Source: a virus. Taken from it: a stretch of DNA of 64,000 nucleotides. Made by a program: the position numbers and the translations under genes. Below, one piece after another: positions 17,052 through 26,307 of this stretch. The stretch lies in the IMG/VR virus record IMGVR_UViG_3300027833_000025, positions 1 to 64,000 of that record; one strand, written 5' to 3'. Numbering within the stretch: the stretch's first letter is position 1; each line of letters starts with the position of its first letter. Below the pieces are notes generated by a model that did not search any database, had not been told where the DNA came from, and saw only the letters and a program-made list of their open reading frames with translations.

Positions 17052-17650
17052 TGAATCAAGAATCGCAGGACATGCTTAAAATATTGCAAAATTTAGAAAA
17101 TGCAACAAATAATAAAACAGCACCAGTAGTTGATGCAACTGGAAATCAAGTACCTAGTAATATTAGTCAAGATGCTACAGAAATGTATAATATCTTGGCT
17201 AAGTTACATAAAGTACAAGATGCAACTGATTCAGCAGCAACCAATATTGTAACTGAATCGGAACAATTCGTTGAATCAGTCAATAAGGTAACAGAAAGTG
17301 TAGGTATTGATAAATTTAATATTTTATTAGAAAAGCACAATATATCTGGTTATCTAAAAACCTATTATACAGTAGCAGAAAATGGTATTCGTAGATATGA
17401 AAATTTAGCATTATTTGAGTCAGCAATGGCAATTATAAAGAATGAACTATTCAAGAATGATGCAGTCAAATCCAAAGCTATTATTGAGTATGATTCACGA
17501 TATGCATCTGCACTAGAAGAAGCAGCAGCGCAAAAAAGACGACAGAAGACATTAACTGAAAGTATTGAGTCTGATATCGCAGCCGCAAAGCATAGTGTTG
17601 CAACTGAGAAGATGCACAAGATGAAGATTGCAATAAAAAAGTTATTGTAA
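17051..17650 (+). CDS. Late helical protein
   Basis: 199 residues, mostly helical, Glu/Lys/Ala-rich, no recognised motif; the C-terminus is basic (KMHKMKIAIKKLL). Last gene of the 15776-17650 coupled run. The composition resembles prohead core or tail-tube-associated structural proteins. Unknown function. Confidence 0.55.
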   Translation: MNQESQDMLKILQNLENATNNKTAPVVDATGNQVPSNISQDATEMYNILAKLHKVQDATDSAATNIVTESEQFVESVNKVTESVGIDKFNILLEKHNISGYLKTYYTVAENGIRRYENLALFESAMAIIKNELFKNDAVKSKAIIEYDSRYASALEEAAAQKRRQKTLTESIESDIAAAKHSVATEKMHKMKIAIKKLL

Positions 17651-17705
17651 TCAAACAACTAATACACTTCTTCATTGCAATATTTAAATAGTAATTTAGT
17701 TTTTG

Positions 17706-17714
17706 TATAAATAC
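17706..17714 (+). promoter_or_regulatory. T4-type late promoter
   Basis: TATAAATAC, 31 nt before the ATG at 17746; AATGGAG gives a good ribosome binding site. A TATAAT follows at 17718-17723. Confidence 0.78.
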
Positions 17715-17745
17715 ATTATAATATAATTTTTAATGGAGCCCTAAC

Positions 17746-18543
17746 ATGATTTTACACGATTTGCAAGAAGACAAATTTACCAAGTTAACAAAAGCCTTGA
17801 ATGAAGTTTTTGATATTAAATTCAATTTCAGCATGGAGACAAAAAAACTTGTCAAGATTCAAGAAACAACTAACTCTCGTATTACAGCATTGCGCGAATC
17901 TGGCGTAGATGTTAGTGCGAAAGATTTCCAAAAATTACTTCTAATATCAGAAGGTATCAATATGGTACTGAACGAAGTAGAAAAAACAACTCAGGATACT
18001 AACATGAAATTACAAGAAAATCAAGATTTAGATCAAGCAGAAGTATTGCTTGCTGCTAAACAAATGGCAGACGATTTACAGAAAATGGCTGAAAACTTAG
18101 CAAGTATGCAAGTTGAGGACCTTATGTCTATCACTAATGCTATGAAAGAAGAAGTAGGTACAGCAGAAGCAGAAGCATTCACAATGTCAGCAGAAGCAGC
18201 AATTGGCGCAGCACTAGACGCAGTTAAATCTGCTAATAGTGAAGTTACTGATGCATTATTAGTTGCACAGGGACAGCCTGTTGAAAGCGGTGGATCAATG
18301 GATACATTAGATACTGATGTCAGTGACGAGTTAGGCATGGGCGATGATTTCGCTGATGATGAGTTAGAAATTGGTGATGACTTTGAAGGCGTTGATGCAG
18401 CATCAGGTGCAGAAAATCCAATTGGTCGCGAAATGAAAGAAGATAAGTATCTTTCTGCAATGCGCATGGTTAAAGAAGCACAACAAGACGGAAAAATCAG
18501 CAAAGATTTGCTAAAGCAAGCATTTGCTACGTTGAGAAACTAA
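17746..18543 (+). CDS. Acidic late virion or scaffold protein
   Basis: 265 residues. Helical N-terminal two thirds (long amphipathic helices), then an Asp/Glu-rich stretch around 200-225 and a C-terminal KISKDLLKQAFATLRN. Strong late promoter and ribosome binding site suggest high expression. Acidic helical proteins of this kind are typical of T4 prohead scaffolding, but assignment is by analogy only. One nt separates its stop from the next start. Confidence 0.55.
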   Translation: MILHDLQEDKFTKLTKALNEVFDIKFNFSMETKKLVKIQETTNSRITALRESGVDVSAKDFQKLLLISEGINMVLNEVEKTTQDTNMKLQENQDLDQAEVLLAAKQMADDLQKMAENLASMQVEDLMSITNAMKEEVGTAEAEAFTMSAEAAIGAALDAVKSANSEVTDALLVAQGQPVESGGSMDTLDTDVSDELGMGDDFADDELEIGDDFEGVDAASGAENPIGREMKEDKYLSAMRMVKEAQQDGKISKDLLKQAFATLRN

Positions 18544-18544
18544 A

Positions 18545-18862
18545 ATGCGTTTTTCTGAGATTGTCGTTGAAGACACAAGTGATATTAAATCAATTATTAT
18601 TGATATTATTTCAGTGGCAGCAGCAGAAGGTATGTCTAGTTTGAGTATTGATACATTGGCAAAATCTCTTGCAGAAATGGGAAATGAGATAGATCATTCA
18701 ATATTGTTTGATATACTAGATTCTATTCCCATAGTTGATAATATTAAAGATGATGTCATCTTTTTTGGCAGAGATGGAAAATCATCTTCTGAACCAAGTC
18801 GTGATCAACAAGATAAGCGCATAGATAAAATGGCAAGAAAGCAAGTTAAAAAGGACATATAA
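18545..18862 (+). CDS. Tagged late protein (MRFSEIVVED N-terminus)
   Basis: 105 residues. Starts MRFSEIVVED, one of the capsid-targeting-like tags, with VVE-D as a possible cleavage point. The middle resembles a small helical domain and the C-terminus is basic (KRIDKMARKQVKKDI). Follows the acidic 17746 gene directly. Candidate internal head protein; function unknown. Confidence 0.55.
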   Translation: MRFSEIVVEDTSDIKSIIIDIISVAAAEGMSSLSIDTLAKSLAEMGNEIDHSILFDILDSIPIVDNIKDDVIFFGRDGKSSSEPSRDQQDKRIDKMARKQVKKDI

Positions 18863-18863
18863 C

Positions 18864-19481
18864 ATGAGTGTAGGATTAAACGCATCCCAGGCAAGAGCAA
18901 ACAGCAATCAAGATTTAACTATCTTTAATGAAACTCAAGAAATAATGAAAGCAATTATTGCAGATTCCGTATCGGGACTCTATGAAACAACTGTTTCTGA
19001 TGGTACAGTCATGACAGAATCTACGCCTGATGCAGTTGTGTCGGGAACAGTTACTACTCCCACCATTGTTAATTCTACCACTGTTATCATTGAGGGAGTA
19101 ACTGTTGTATTAGGTACAACTGGAACAAGTCTCAATGCGGTAATCGCTGATATAAATGATGCAGCAATTCCAAATGTTCTTGCATATAAAGAACTTGATC
19201 AACTACGATTAAAGATAACCACATCTGGTACTAATAGTTACCAGTATGTAATTGGTGCTGGTACAGCGAATGCTAGTTTGGGATTAGTAGCAGGAACTTC
19301 AACAGCAACTCTCCCTTCAAGCGTTAGTTACTTTAATACATGGCAAGGAACTGAAACAAATCGTGCAAAATATTCAGATATGGATTCAGTCATGAAGCAC
19401 TTTTCCAATCTTGGTTACAAGATTGAGCGTATCACAAATACTGTAACAAGTAACACATTTTCATGGTACATTTACTGGTAA
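18864..19481 (+). CDS. Virion structural protein, beta-rich
   Basis: 205 residues, Thr/Ser/Val-rich with an IIEGVTVVLGTTGTSLNAVI stretch reminiscent of the domain in flagellin-type and phage tail proteins. Last gene of the 17746-19481 late unit. No enzymatic motif. Probably a tail or baseplate component; the next gene has a separate early promoter. Confidence 0.6.
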   Translation: MSVGLNASQARANSNQDLTIFNETQEIMKAIIADSVSGLYETTVSDGTVMTESTPDAVVSGTVTTPTIVNSTTVIIEGVTVVLGTTGTSLNAVIADINDAAIPNVLAYKELDQLRLKITTSGTNSYQYVIGAGTANASLGLVAGTSTATLPSSVSYFNTWQGTETNRAKYSDMDSVMKHFSNLGYKIERITNTVTSNTFSWYIYW

Positions 19482-19495
19482 TTAGTAAATAACAC

Positions 19496-19524
19496 TTGAC
19501 ATAGGGGTATTATAATAGTATAAT
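19496..19524 (+). promoter_or_regulatory. Sigma-70-type promoter giving a leaderless nuclease mRNA
   Basis: TTGACA (19496-19501) and TATAAT (19519-19524), 17-bp spacer. Expected transcription start coincides with the ATG at 19531. A second TATAAT at 19511 is too close to the -35. Confidence 0.82.
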
Positions 19525-19530
19525 ATCTTT

Positions 19531-20220
19531 ATGGTAAATATTAAAACTCCTTACGCTTATAGCGAATTAACACGAACTTCTGTAAATGGTCAACGTTTAT
19601 ATAAGAACCCCTATGGTGAACCTGTTCCTAGTGTCACCACCGTACTGTCGGCTACGAAGCCTGCACGAGATCGGAAAATCTTAGCAGATTGGAAGAAACG
19701 TGTAGGTGATGAAGCCGCCCAACAAATAGTGACAGAGGCATCAAGGGTTGGAACTCAAATGCACGCGATGCTAGAGTCATATGTCAAAAACGAAGAATAT
19801 GTAGGCAATGAAGAAACTGGTAAAACATTACTTCAATCTCGTATGATGGCTGATATAGTAATCAAGAATATTGATGCTGAACTGAATGAAGTATGGGGAG
19901 CAGAAGTTAGTTTATGCTATCCTGACTTATATGCAGGCACAGCAGACTTATTAGGCATGTGGAAAGGCAAACCAACTGTGATGGATTTCAAGCAGACGAA
20001 TAAGCCTAAGAAACGTGAATGGATTGGCGATTACTTCTTACAGGGCACTGCGTATGCGTTAGCACATAATGAACTATATGGAACTGACATAAAAGACGTT
20101 GCTATTTTCATGTGCAGCAGAGAAGGACTTTGGCAATTGTTTGAAATGCAGATTGGTGAGTTTTCAGAATGGGAACTAAAATGGGCAAAAAGATTGGAAG
20201 AATACTATAATATCGCATAA
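19531..20220 (+). CDS. PD-(D/E)XK nuclease (RecB/Cas4-like exonuclease)
   Basis: 229 residues. GTADLLG (Asp near 139), VMDFKQT (Asp152, Lys154) and a later YFLQGTAYALAH (motif QxxxY-like) form the RecB-type PD-(D/E)XK nuclease signature. An upstream THMHAMLESYV helix supplies the conserved His/Glu region. Probably acts in recombination or host DNA breakdown. No in-frame alternative start exists nearby and the promoter leaves no leader, so translation must be leaderless. It interrupts a stretch of late virion genes but has an early-type promoter. Confidence 0.82.
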   Translation: MVNIKTPYAYSELTRTSVNGQRLYKNPYGEPVPSVTTVLSATKPARDRKILADWKKRVGDEAAQQIVTEASRVGTQMHAMLESYVKNEEYVGNEETGKTLLQSRMMADIVIKNIDAELNEVWGAEVSLCYPDLYAGTADLLGMWKGKPTVMDFKQTNKPKKREWIGDYFLQGTAYALAHNELYGTDIKDVAIFMCSREGLWQLFEMQIGEFSEWELKWAKRLEEYYNIA

Positions 20221-20236
20221 TTTGCTACCAGAATTT

Positions 20237-20245
20237 AATAAATAC
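20237..20245 (+). promoter_or_regulatory. T4-type late promoter
   Basis: AATAAATAC, 23 nt before the ATG at 20269. Confidence 0.7.
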
Positions 20246-20268
20246 ATATACTAAAAAGGGTGATTAAC

Positions 20269-20988
20269 ATGACAACTGAAATAAAATTACAAAAACAACG
20301 AAGTGGTACTCTAGCGCAACTTCCTATATTACTGGAAGGTGAATTAGGATATGCATTAGATGCAAAACGATTATTCATTGGTAATACGCAAGCAGCACTT
20401 GATGGTAATAACACAGATACCGAATTTAATTTTGGTGTTGATTTAGATACTGCGCCAGGTGTATCATATAATGTATATGTAGATACTGTATTGCAAGTAG
20501 AGTCTGTTGACTATACCAAAAATAATTTTGTTTTTACATTTGCTACTGCGCCCGGCGTAGGAACTGGAAATGTTGTATTAAAGTATAATTCAGAAATCTT
20601 TCTATTCGAACCAGATGTAGGATTAGATGATCCTAGTATTGTCGGACTTACGGGTCCAGCAACCAATGCGAATATCGCTAGTATTTCGTTTGATGGAACT
20701 AGATATGATAACGTAGACATACGATATTCATTAAGAAATCCGACAGGACATATACGAAAGGGAGTATTAAGCATTGCAGTCAATGTTGATACTGGTTTAG
20801 TGGGCGAACATAATACGCACACCATCTCTGACAATCACACAACTAATGCGACTACAGCAGGTAGTTTATTAGATCATGTATTCTCTGGTAGCATGGTTGC
20901 TGGTATATTCACACTACAATATACTACGACAGATACCGAAACTGCAAACTTGGCATGGTTGGCTAATAACTTTAAAGCAACACTGTAG
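20269..20988 (+). CDS. Virion structural protein (fibre/baseplate type)
   Basis: 239 residues from the ATG at 20269, chosen over the GTG at 20260 because AGGG ends 8 nt before the ATG. The N-terminal LLEGELGYALDAKRLFIGN is the signature of phage fibre or baseplate-attached proteins. The rest is beta-rich. It has a late promoter at 20237. The last base of its stop is shared with the GTG of the next gene. Confidence 0.7.
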   Translation: MTTEIKLQKQRSGTLAQLPILLEGELGYALDAKRLFIGNTQAALDGNNTDTEFNFGVDLDTAPGVSYNVYVDTVLQVESVDYTKNNFVFTFATAPGVGTGNVVLKYNSEIFLFEPDVGLDDPSIVGLTGPATNANIASISFDGTRYDNVDIRYSLRNPTGHIRKGVLSIAVNVDTGLVGEHNTHTISDNHTTNATTAGSLLDHVFSGSMVAGIFTLQYTTTDTETANLAWLANNFKATL

Positions 20989-21428
20989 TGCATACAATAT
21001 GGCAACTAATGCCCAAGGAACGACTGACGGAATGGAAGTCATTTCGTACAGAATTAGACTCATTAGAAGATTTATCTGATGAAGAATACTTACAAACACT
21101 CGTAGATTGGTGGCGCCTAGCACCACTATCTAATAGAGTTATAGATGTATATAACTCTGAAGAGTGGCCCAATCCATGGGACTTGTTATGGAATGGTGCA
21201 TACGATGAAAATGTGATTGCGCTTGGAATGGCATACACACTAGAATTATGCGATTGGTCTTGTGATATACTATTAGTACAAGATGCAGGTAAATCGAGTG
21301 TAGCACTTGTAATACGATTAGACAACAAATATATATTAAATCATAATTATGGTATAGTAGATAAAGTGTCCGTATTAGATAAATGTGAAATTTTGAATAC
21401 ATGGTATTCAGACGACTTAGTAAAATAA
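20988..21428 (+). CDS. Conserved T4-like phage hypothetical protein
   Basis: 146 residues, GTG start overlapping the preceding TAG; an alternative in-frame ATG lies at 21009. Pattern VDWWRLAPLSNRVIDVYN followed by WPNPWDLLWNGAYDEN and LGMAYTLELCDW occurs in T4-like marine phages as an unannotated protein (from memory). Trp-rich globular domain; role unknown, possibly tail assembly given position. Confidence 0.65.
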   Translation: MHTIWQLMPKERLTEWKSFRTELDSLEDLSDEEYLQTLVDWWRLAPLSNRVIDVYNSEEWPNPWDLLWNGAYDENVIALGMAYTLELCDWSCDILLVQDAGKSSVALVIRLDNKYILNHNYGIVDKVSVLDKCEILNTWYSDDLVK

Positions 21429-21456
21429 TATTGAAACCAAACAGGTAAGGATATAA

Positions 21457-23757
21457 ATGAAGGAAATAATGGTAAAAAAGCGCAACGGCGCTAGAGAACC
21501 ACTTGACTTAGATAAATTACACAAAGTTGTTTTTTATGCTTGCAATGATATTGCAGGCGTCAGCCCGTCAGAAGTGGAAATTAAAAGTAGTATTCAGTTT
21601 TATAATGGAATAACAACTGATGAAATTCAAGAAACATTAATTAAAGCAGCAGCAGATTTAATCACTGAGGAAACTCCAAACTATCAATGGGTAGCGGGTC
21701 GATTAATTAATTATCATTTGCGAAAGCAAGTGTATAATGCATTTGAGCCTGATCATTTAGTTAAGGTGATTGAAGATAACATAGGTCGTGGTTATTATGA
21801 TGATGAAATTCTTTCATTATATTCATCATATGAACTTGATCAATTAAACAATTACATTAAACATGATCGTGATCAAAGCATTGCATATGTTGGAATGGAA
21901 CAATTTCGTGGAAAATACTTGGTACAAAACCGAGTGACAGGTCAGATTTTTGAAACACCTCAAATCGCGTATATGATGATTGCTGCAACTTTGTTTGGTA
22001 GTTACACAGTCAATCGTATGAAATGGGTTAAAGATTACTATGATGCAATCAGTAATTTTGACATCTCATTACCTACTCCCGTTATGGCTGGTGTTCGTAC
22101 AAATGTACGTCAGTTTAGTTCATGTGTTTTAATTGAGTCAGATGATAGTCTAGATAGTATTAACGCAACATCAAATGCGATTGTAAAATATGTATCACAA
22201 AAAGCAGGTATTGGAATTGGCGCAGGACGTATTCGTGCTATCAATTCTCCTATTCGTAATGGTGATGCAGCACACACAGGCGTTATCCCGTTCTATAAGA
22301 TGTTCCAATCATCAGTTAAAAGTTGTTCACAAGGTGGTGTACGAGGTGGAGCAGCAACATTGTACTATCCGTTATGGCATCTTGAAGTAGAAGATATGCT
22401 GGTGTTAAAGAACAATAAAGGTACTGAAGACAATCGTGTAAGGCATTTAGATTTTGGTGTTCAAGTCAATAAACTTATGTATGAGCGTTTGATTTCTGGT
22501 GGTGATATTACATTATTCAGTCCTAGTGATGTTCCTGGATTGTATGACGCATACTTTGAAGATCAAGATAAATTTAAAGAGTTGTATGAAAAAGCAGAGC
22601 GTAATACAAAAATCCGTAAGAAGTCAATGCCTGCGATTGAATTGTTTTCTACTTTCATGCACGAGAGAAAGAATACGGGTCGCATCTATTTGATGAATGT
22701 AGACAACGTAAATGAGCATAGTTCATTCAAGCAAGAATTAGCACCTGTAAGAATGAGCAATCTATGTGCAGAGATTACATTACCTACATCTCCTATGACA
22801 GATATATTCAATGGTGATGGTGAAGTTGCTACTTGCACATTGTCAGCAGTGAATTGGGGCAATATCAAAGTACTAGAAGATTTTCAGAAGCCATGTGAAT
22901 TAGCAGTGAGAGGACTTGATGCATTATTGAGTTATCAGAATTATCCAGTTCTAGCAGCAGAACTAGGTACACAGAAGCGCAGACCACTTGGTGTTGGTAT
23001 TATTAACTTTGCATATTGGCTTGCAAAGAACGATACTAATTATAGTAATCCTGATCTTGAACTAGTAGACGAATGGACAGAAGCATGGTCATACTATTTG
23101 ATTAAAGCATCTGCTGATTTAGCAGTAGAACAAGGACATTGTTCTGGTTTCAATGAAACTAAGTATAGTGATGGTATTTTACCAATCGATACTCGTAAAA
23201 AAGAAGTAGATGAATTAGTAGCGTATAAAGAGCGTATGCCTTGGGAAGCGTTACGAACACAGATAAAGAAAACTGGTGTACGTAATAGCACATTAATGGC
23301 ATTGATGCCAGCCGAGACATCCGCGCAAATAAGTAATAGCACAAACGGAATTGAACCACCACGTTCTTTGGTAAGTGTAAAGCAATCAAAGCATGGTATA
23401 CTCAAGCAAGTAGTTCCGGGAATACATCGATTAAAGAATAAGTATGAATTATTATGGGATCAAGAGTCACCAGAAGGTTATTTAAAGATTATGGCAGTAT
23501 TACAGAAATATATTGATCAAGCGATCAGCGTAAATACTAGTTATAATCCTATCTACTTTGAAGATGAAAAGATTCCAATGAGTACCATGATGAAGCACTT
23601 ACTAATGTTCTACAAATATGGTGGTAAAAATCTTTACTACTTTAACACGTATGATGGACAAGGTGAGATTGACATTAATAAAATGAATGCAGAGCCGTTA
23701 GCACAAACGGGACTGAGTGAAATTGAAGGCGAAGACTGCGACAGTTGTGTCTTATAA
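21457..23757 (+). CDS. nrdA: Ribonucleoside-diphosphate reductase class Ia, alpha subunit
   Basis: 766 residues, full family length. N-terminal ATP-cone (KKRNGAREPLDLDKLHKVV), the FSSCVLIESDDS cysteine, NLCAEITLP with the active-site Cys, and a C-terminal CDSC pair that is reduced by glutaredoxin. It converts NDPs to dNDPs in the host cytoplasm for phage DNA synthesis, with NrdB (16 nt downstream) as radical donor and the glutaredoxin at 24933. Start 21457 has AAGG 8 nt upstream; a second ATG is four codons in. Confidence 0.96.
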   Translation: MKEIMVKKRNGAREPLDLDKLHKVVFYACNDIAGVSPSEVEIKSSIQFYNGITTDEIQETLIKAAADLITEETPNYQWVAGRLINYHLRKQVYNAFEPDHLVKVIEDNIGRGYYDDEILSLYSSYELDQLNNYIKHDRDQSIAYVGMEQFRGKYLVQNRVTGQIFETPQIAYMMIAATLFGSYTVNRMKWVKDYYDAISNFDISLPTPVMAGVRTNVRQFSSCVLIESDDSLDSINATSNAIVKYVSQKAGIGIGAGRIRAINSPIRNGDAAHTGVIPFYKMFQSSVKSCSQGGVRGGAATLYYPLWHLEVEDMLVLKNNKGTEDNRVRHLDFGVQVNKLMYERLISGGDITLFSPSDVPGLYDAYFEDQDKFKELYEKAERNTKIRKKSMPAIELFSTFMHERKNTGRIYLMNVDNVNEHSSFKQELAPVRMSNLCAEITLPTSPMTDIFNGDGEVATCTLSAVNWGNIKVLEDFQKPCELAVRGLDALLSYQNYPVLAAELGTQKRRPLGVGIINFAYWLAKNDTNYSNPDLELVDEWTEAWSYYLIKASADLAVEQGHCSGFNETKYSDGILPIDTRKKEVDELVAYKERMPWEALRTQIKKTGVRNSTLMALMPAETSAQISNSTNGIEPPRSLVSVKQSKHGILKQVVPGIHRLKNKYELLWDQESPEGYLKIMAVLQKYIDQAISVNTSYNPIYFEDEKIPMSTMMKHLLMFYKYGGKNLYYFNTYDGQGEIDINKMNAEPLAQTGLSEIEGEDCDSCVL

Positions 23758-23773
23758 AGGAATATAAATAAAC

Positions 23774-24904
23774 ATGAGCATTTTTAATATAACAAAAAAA
23801 GAAGATCATACGAAATCATTAGCATTTCTTGATCCCGAAGGACGAGTAAGTTTACAGAGATACGATATTCTCAAGTACAAGCAGTTTGATAAATTAACAG
23901 AGAAGCAGTTGGGATTCTTTTGGATCCCAGATGAAGTTGATGTTACAAAAGATTCTAATGATTTTAAGCAACTAACTGCAAACGAACAACATATATTCAC
24001 ATCTAATTTAAAGCGTCAAATACTGCTAGATAGTGTACAAGGACGCGCACCTAGTGAAGCATTTGGTTCTATCGTTAGTTTGCCAGAATTAGAAACATGG
24101 ATTCAAACGTGGACATTTAATGAAACTATTCATAGTAAATCATATACACATATTATTCGTAATGTATATTCTGATCCATCTATTGTATTTGATGAAATTT
24201 TGGAAATTGAGGAAATTGTCGATTGTGCATCTGCTATTTCGGTAAATTATGATAATCTAATTGATAAAGCAGCATGGTACAATTTACTAGGTGAAGGCGT
24301 ACATAAGGTTAATGGTAGAGAAATCACTGTTGACTTGTACGAGTTGAAGAAGTCGTTATACAAGGCAGTAATGGGTGTAAACATACTAGAAGGTGTTCGC
24401 TTCTATGTGTCGTTTGCATGTAGTTGGGCGTTTGCAGAACTTAAAAAGATGGAAGGTAATGCAAAAATTATCAAGTTTATTGCACGTGATGAAAATCTAC
24501 ATTTGGCGTTCACGCAATCACTATTAAAGATATTGCCAAAAGATGATCCAGATTATATTAAAATCGCAAAAGAAACAGAAGAAGAATGCATTCAAATGTT
24601 TGTAGATGCAATTGAACAAGAAAAGCAATGGGCAGAATATCTATTTAAAGATGGTTCAATGATTGGGTTAAATGCTCAACTATTGTGCGAATATGTAGAA
24701 TGGATCGGATGCAAGCGAATGGTAGCAGTGGGCTTATCTTGTCCATACAAAGTACCCCAAGCAAACCCATTACCTTGGACACAAAAATGGATTGCTGGTG
24801 CAGATGTACAAGTAGCACCACAAGAAGTTCAACTATCGTCATATATTATAGGCGGTGTAACATCGGACGTTACGAAGGATACCTTTTCTGGTATGTCATT
24901 ATAA
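23774..24904 (+). CDS. nrdB: Ribonucleoside-diphosphate reductase class Ia, beta subunit
   Basis: 376 residues. Contains the di-iron helices (FNETIHSKSYTHII with Glu and His; EGVRFYVSFACSW; ARDENLHLAFT) and the WYNLLGEGVHKV region of the small subunit. It houses the diferric-tyrosyl radical cofactor. Immediately follows nrdA and precedes glutaredoxin, the usual T4-like nrd operon. No intron or split seen, unlike T4 nrdB. Confidence 0.95.
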   Translation: MSIFNITKKEDHTKSLAFLDPEGRVSLQRYDILKYKQFDKLTEKQLGFFWIPDEVDVTKDSNDFKQLTANEQHIFTSNLKRQILLDSVQGRAPSEAFGSIVSLPELETWIQTWTFNETIHSKSYTHIIRNVYSDPSIVFDEILEIEEIVDCASAISVNYDNLIDKAAWYNLLGEGVHKVNGREITVDLYELKKSLYKAVMGVNILEGVRFYVSFACSWAFAELKKMEGNAKIIKFIARDENLHLAFTQSLLKILPKDDPDYIKIAKETEEECIQMFVDAIEQEKQWAEYLFKDGSMIGLNAQLLCEYVEWIGCKRMVAVGLSCPYKVPQANPLPWTQKWIAGADVQVAPQEVQLSSYIIGGVTSDVTKDTFSGMSL

Positions 24905-24932
24905 TACAATAATAATTAAAGGAGGAGAAAGT

Positions 24933-25166
24933 ATGGTAGAAGTTTATTCAAAAGAAAATTGTGCATATTGCATTAAAGCAAAGATACTGCTTGAAACTCA
25001 GCATATGGAGTTTATTGAAAGAAAGATTGGTGTTGATGTAACTCGTGAGCAATTATTAGAAATTGCACCACAAGCACGCACAGTACCACAAATTGTAATT
25101 GATGGAAACGTAATAGGCGGATACGATCAATTAGCCCAATACATTAAAGGAAGTGAAGAATGTTAA
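24933..25166 (+). CDS. Glutaredoxin
   Basis: 77 residues with the active-site CAYC (VYSKENCAYCIKAKILL), TVPQIVIDG cis-Pro segment and GGYDQL glutathione-binding motif. It supplies electrons to NrdA. The usual CPYC is CAYC here. A very strong ribosome binding site (AAAGGAGGAG) precedes it. It overlaps the next gene by 7 nt. Confidence 0.92.
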   Translation: MVEVYSKENCAYCIKAKILLETQHMEFIERKIGVDVTREQLLEIAPQARTVPQIVIDGNVIGGYDQLAQYIKGSEEC

Positions 25167-25456
25167 TAGAAGTACCTTACAGAGATGGCGATGTCATCAG
25201 TATTAAACTAGCCAGCGGTGAAGAAATGGTAGCACGTCTTGAAAAAGAGACAGCCGACACATTGGTTTTATCTAAGCCTACTATGCTTATCGCAAATGAT
25301 GGTGGAATGGGAATGGCTCCATTCATGTTTACTTCGTCAATGGACGCGAAATACACAATGAGACTTAATGGTGTTATTTGCATTGTTAAGACAGAAGAAG
25401 AAACTGCTAAGATGTATAGCGAGAAAACTTCTGGCATTGTAATGGCAGGCGCATAA
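25160..25456 (+). CDS. Small conserved phage protein, SH3/Sm-like barrel
   Basis: 98 residues. Pattern VISIKLASGEEMVARLEKET followed by LVLSKPTML and a Met/Gly-rich MGMAPF loop suggests a small beta barrel like those in Sm-like or tail proteins. It overlaps the glutaredoxin gene and is 1 nt from the PAAR gene. A structural role is plausible from the downstream neighbour; not proven. Confidence 0.6.
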   Translation: MLIEVPYRDGDVISIKLASGEEMVARLEKETADTLVLSKPTMLIANDGGMGMAPFMFTSSMDAKYTMRLNGVICIVKTEEETAKMYSEKTSGIVMAGA

Positions 25457-25457
25457 T

Positions 25458-25760
25458 ATGGCTAGGGGTGTAGCAAGAGTAGGAGATCGCACATATGGAA
25501 CTTGTACTGCGCATATAACCCCAATAACGACCGGAGGTACAATTACTTCTGGTTCGCCAACCATTGTTGTCAATGACAAGCCTTGTGCAAGACTAGGCGA
25601 TACTGTTACAGCAGATTGTGGTCACACTAGTGTGATTACATCTGCAAGCAGTGATGTAATTGGTGATGAACCACCTGTAGCAAGAATCGATGATTCAGTG
25701 GGCAGTGGCCCATATACTGCTACAATCATATCGGCATCGACTGATGTGTTCGCAAATTAA
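25458..25760 (+). CDS. PAAR-repeat tail-spike tip protein
   Basis: 100 residues of PAAR type: RGVARVGDRTYGTC, then GSPTIVVNDKPCARLGD, TADCGHTSVITSASSDVIGD and PPVARIDDSVG, with Cys and His residues placed to bind a metal at the tip. PAAR proteins cap the central spike of contractile tails (T4 gp5.4 role) and sharpen membrane piercing. This supports a myovirus. Placed after glutaredoxin in the nrd unit. Confidence 0.88.
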   Translation: MARGVARVGDRTYGTCTAHITPITTGGTITSGSPTIVVNDKPCARLGDTVTADCGHTSVITSASSDVIGDEPPVARIDDSVGSGPYTATIISASTDVFAN

Positions 25761-25784
25761 ATTCAATTATTTTCATAAAACTCA

Positions 25785-25813
25785 TTGACAAGTAAGGCTT
25801 ATCGTTGTATAAT
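25785..25813 (+). promoter_or_regulatory. Early promoter, palindrome-spacer class
   Basis: TTGACA (25785-25790), TATAAT (25808-25813), 17-bp spacer AGTAAGGCTTATCGTTG, sharing AGTAAGG and TTG with the promoters at 33237, 35569 and 37340. Confidence 0.85.
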
Positions 25814-25846
25814 AGTAACATAAGTTAATCAGAGAGTAAAACTATT

Positions 25847-26062
25847 ATGAATACTAAAACTGAAACATTTATCTCATACCTTCTTGATTTTTACGGACCG
25901 GGTGGAATCTACGATATCGGTGTAACTCGTGACGATATTCTGTTGGCATTAGGAATACGTTTGGCGCGTAATGCTATGCTGCCGTTTCAGGGTGATTCAA
26001 TTGACCGTGAAATGGTTCGTGATATTATCTTAGAAGCAAAACCTCAACTAGAAACAATTTAG
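25847..26062 (+). CDS. Small early protein
   Basis: 71 residues, no recognised domain. Directly downstream of the early promoter at 25785; heads the run 25847-27452 of short genes. Probably a host-takeover type small protein; no evidence beyond context. Confidence 0.6.
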   Translation: MNTKTETFISYLLDFYGPGGIYDIGVTRDDILLALGIRLARNAMLPFQGDSIDREMVRDIILEAKPQLETI

Positions 26063-26070
26063 GTAATTCT

Positions 26071-26307
26071 ATGACTATTATTCAAAAACAGTTAAAAGAA
26101 AAAATGACAATTGATCTTGATGGACCAGAAGGCAATGCATTCTGTCTACTTGGAAATGCCTCGAAATTAGCAACACGATTAGGTTATGATGGTGATGCAA
26201 TTTTAAGTGAAATGAAGAGTGGTGACTACGCTAATTTGGTTCAAACGTTTGAATCTTACTTTGGTAGTTTTGTCATTTTAGAAACAACTAATAAAGAGTT
26301 GTTATGA
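26071..26307 (+). CDS. Small early protein, MKSGDY family
   Basis: 78 residues. MTIDLDGPEGNAFCLLGNA followed by AILSEMKSGDYANLVQTFES matches, by eye over most of its length, the protein at 35910-36116 (DIVRDMKSGDYEHLVNVFDE). The two are paralogues in two separate early operons. Function unknown. The stop overlaps the next ATG. Confidence 0.65.
   Translation: MTIIQKQLKEKMTIDLDGPEGNAFCLLGNASKLATRLGYDGDAILSEMKSGDYANLVQTFESYFGSFVILETTNKELL

Noticed and set aside
18033-18503. A 156-codon minus-strand open frame rich in Ser, Ala and Ile
   Set aside because: Antisense shadow of the acidic late protein at 17746-18543.
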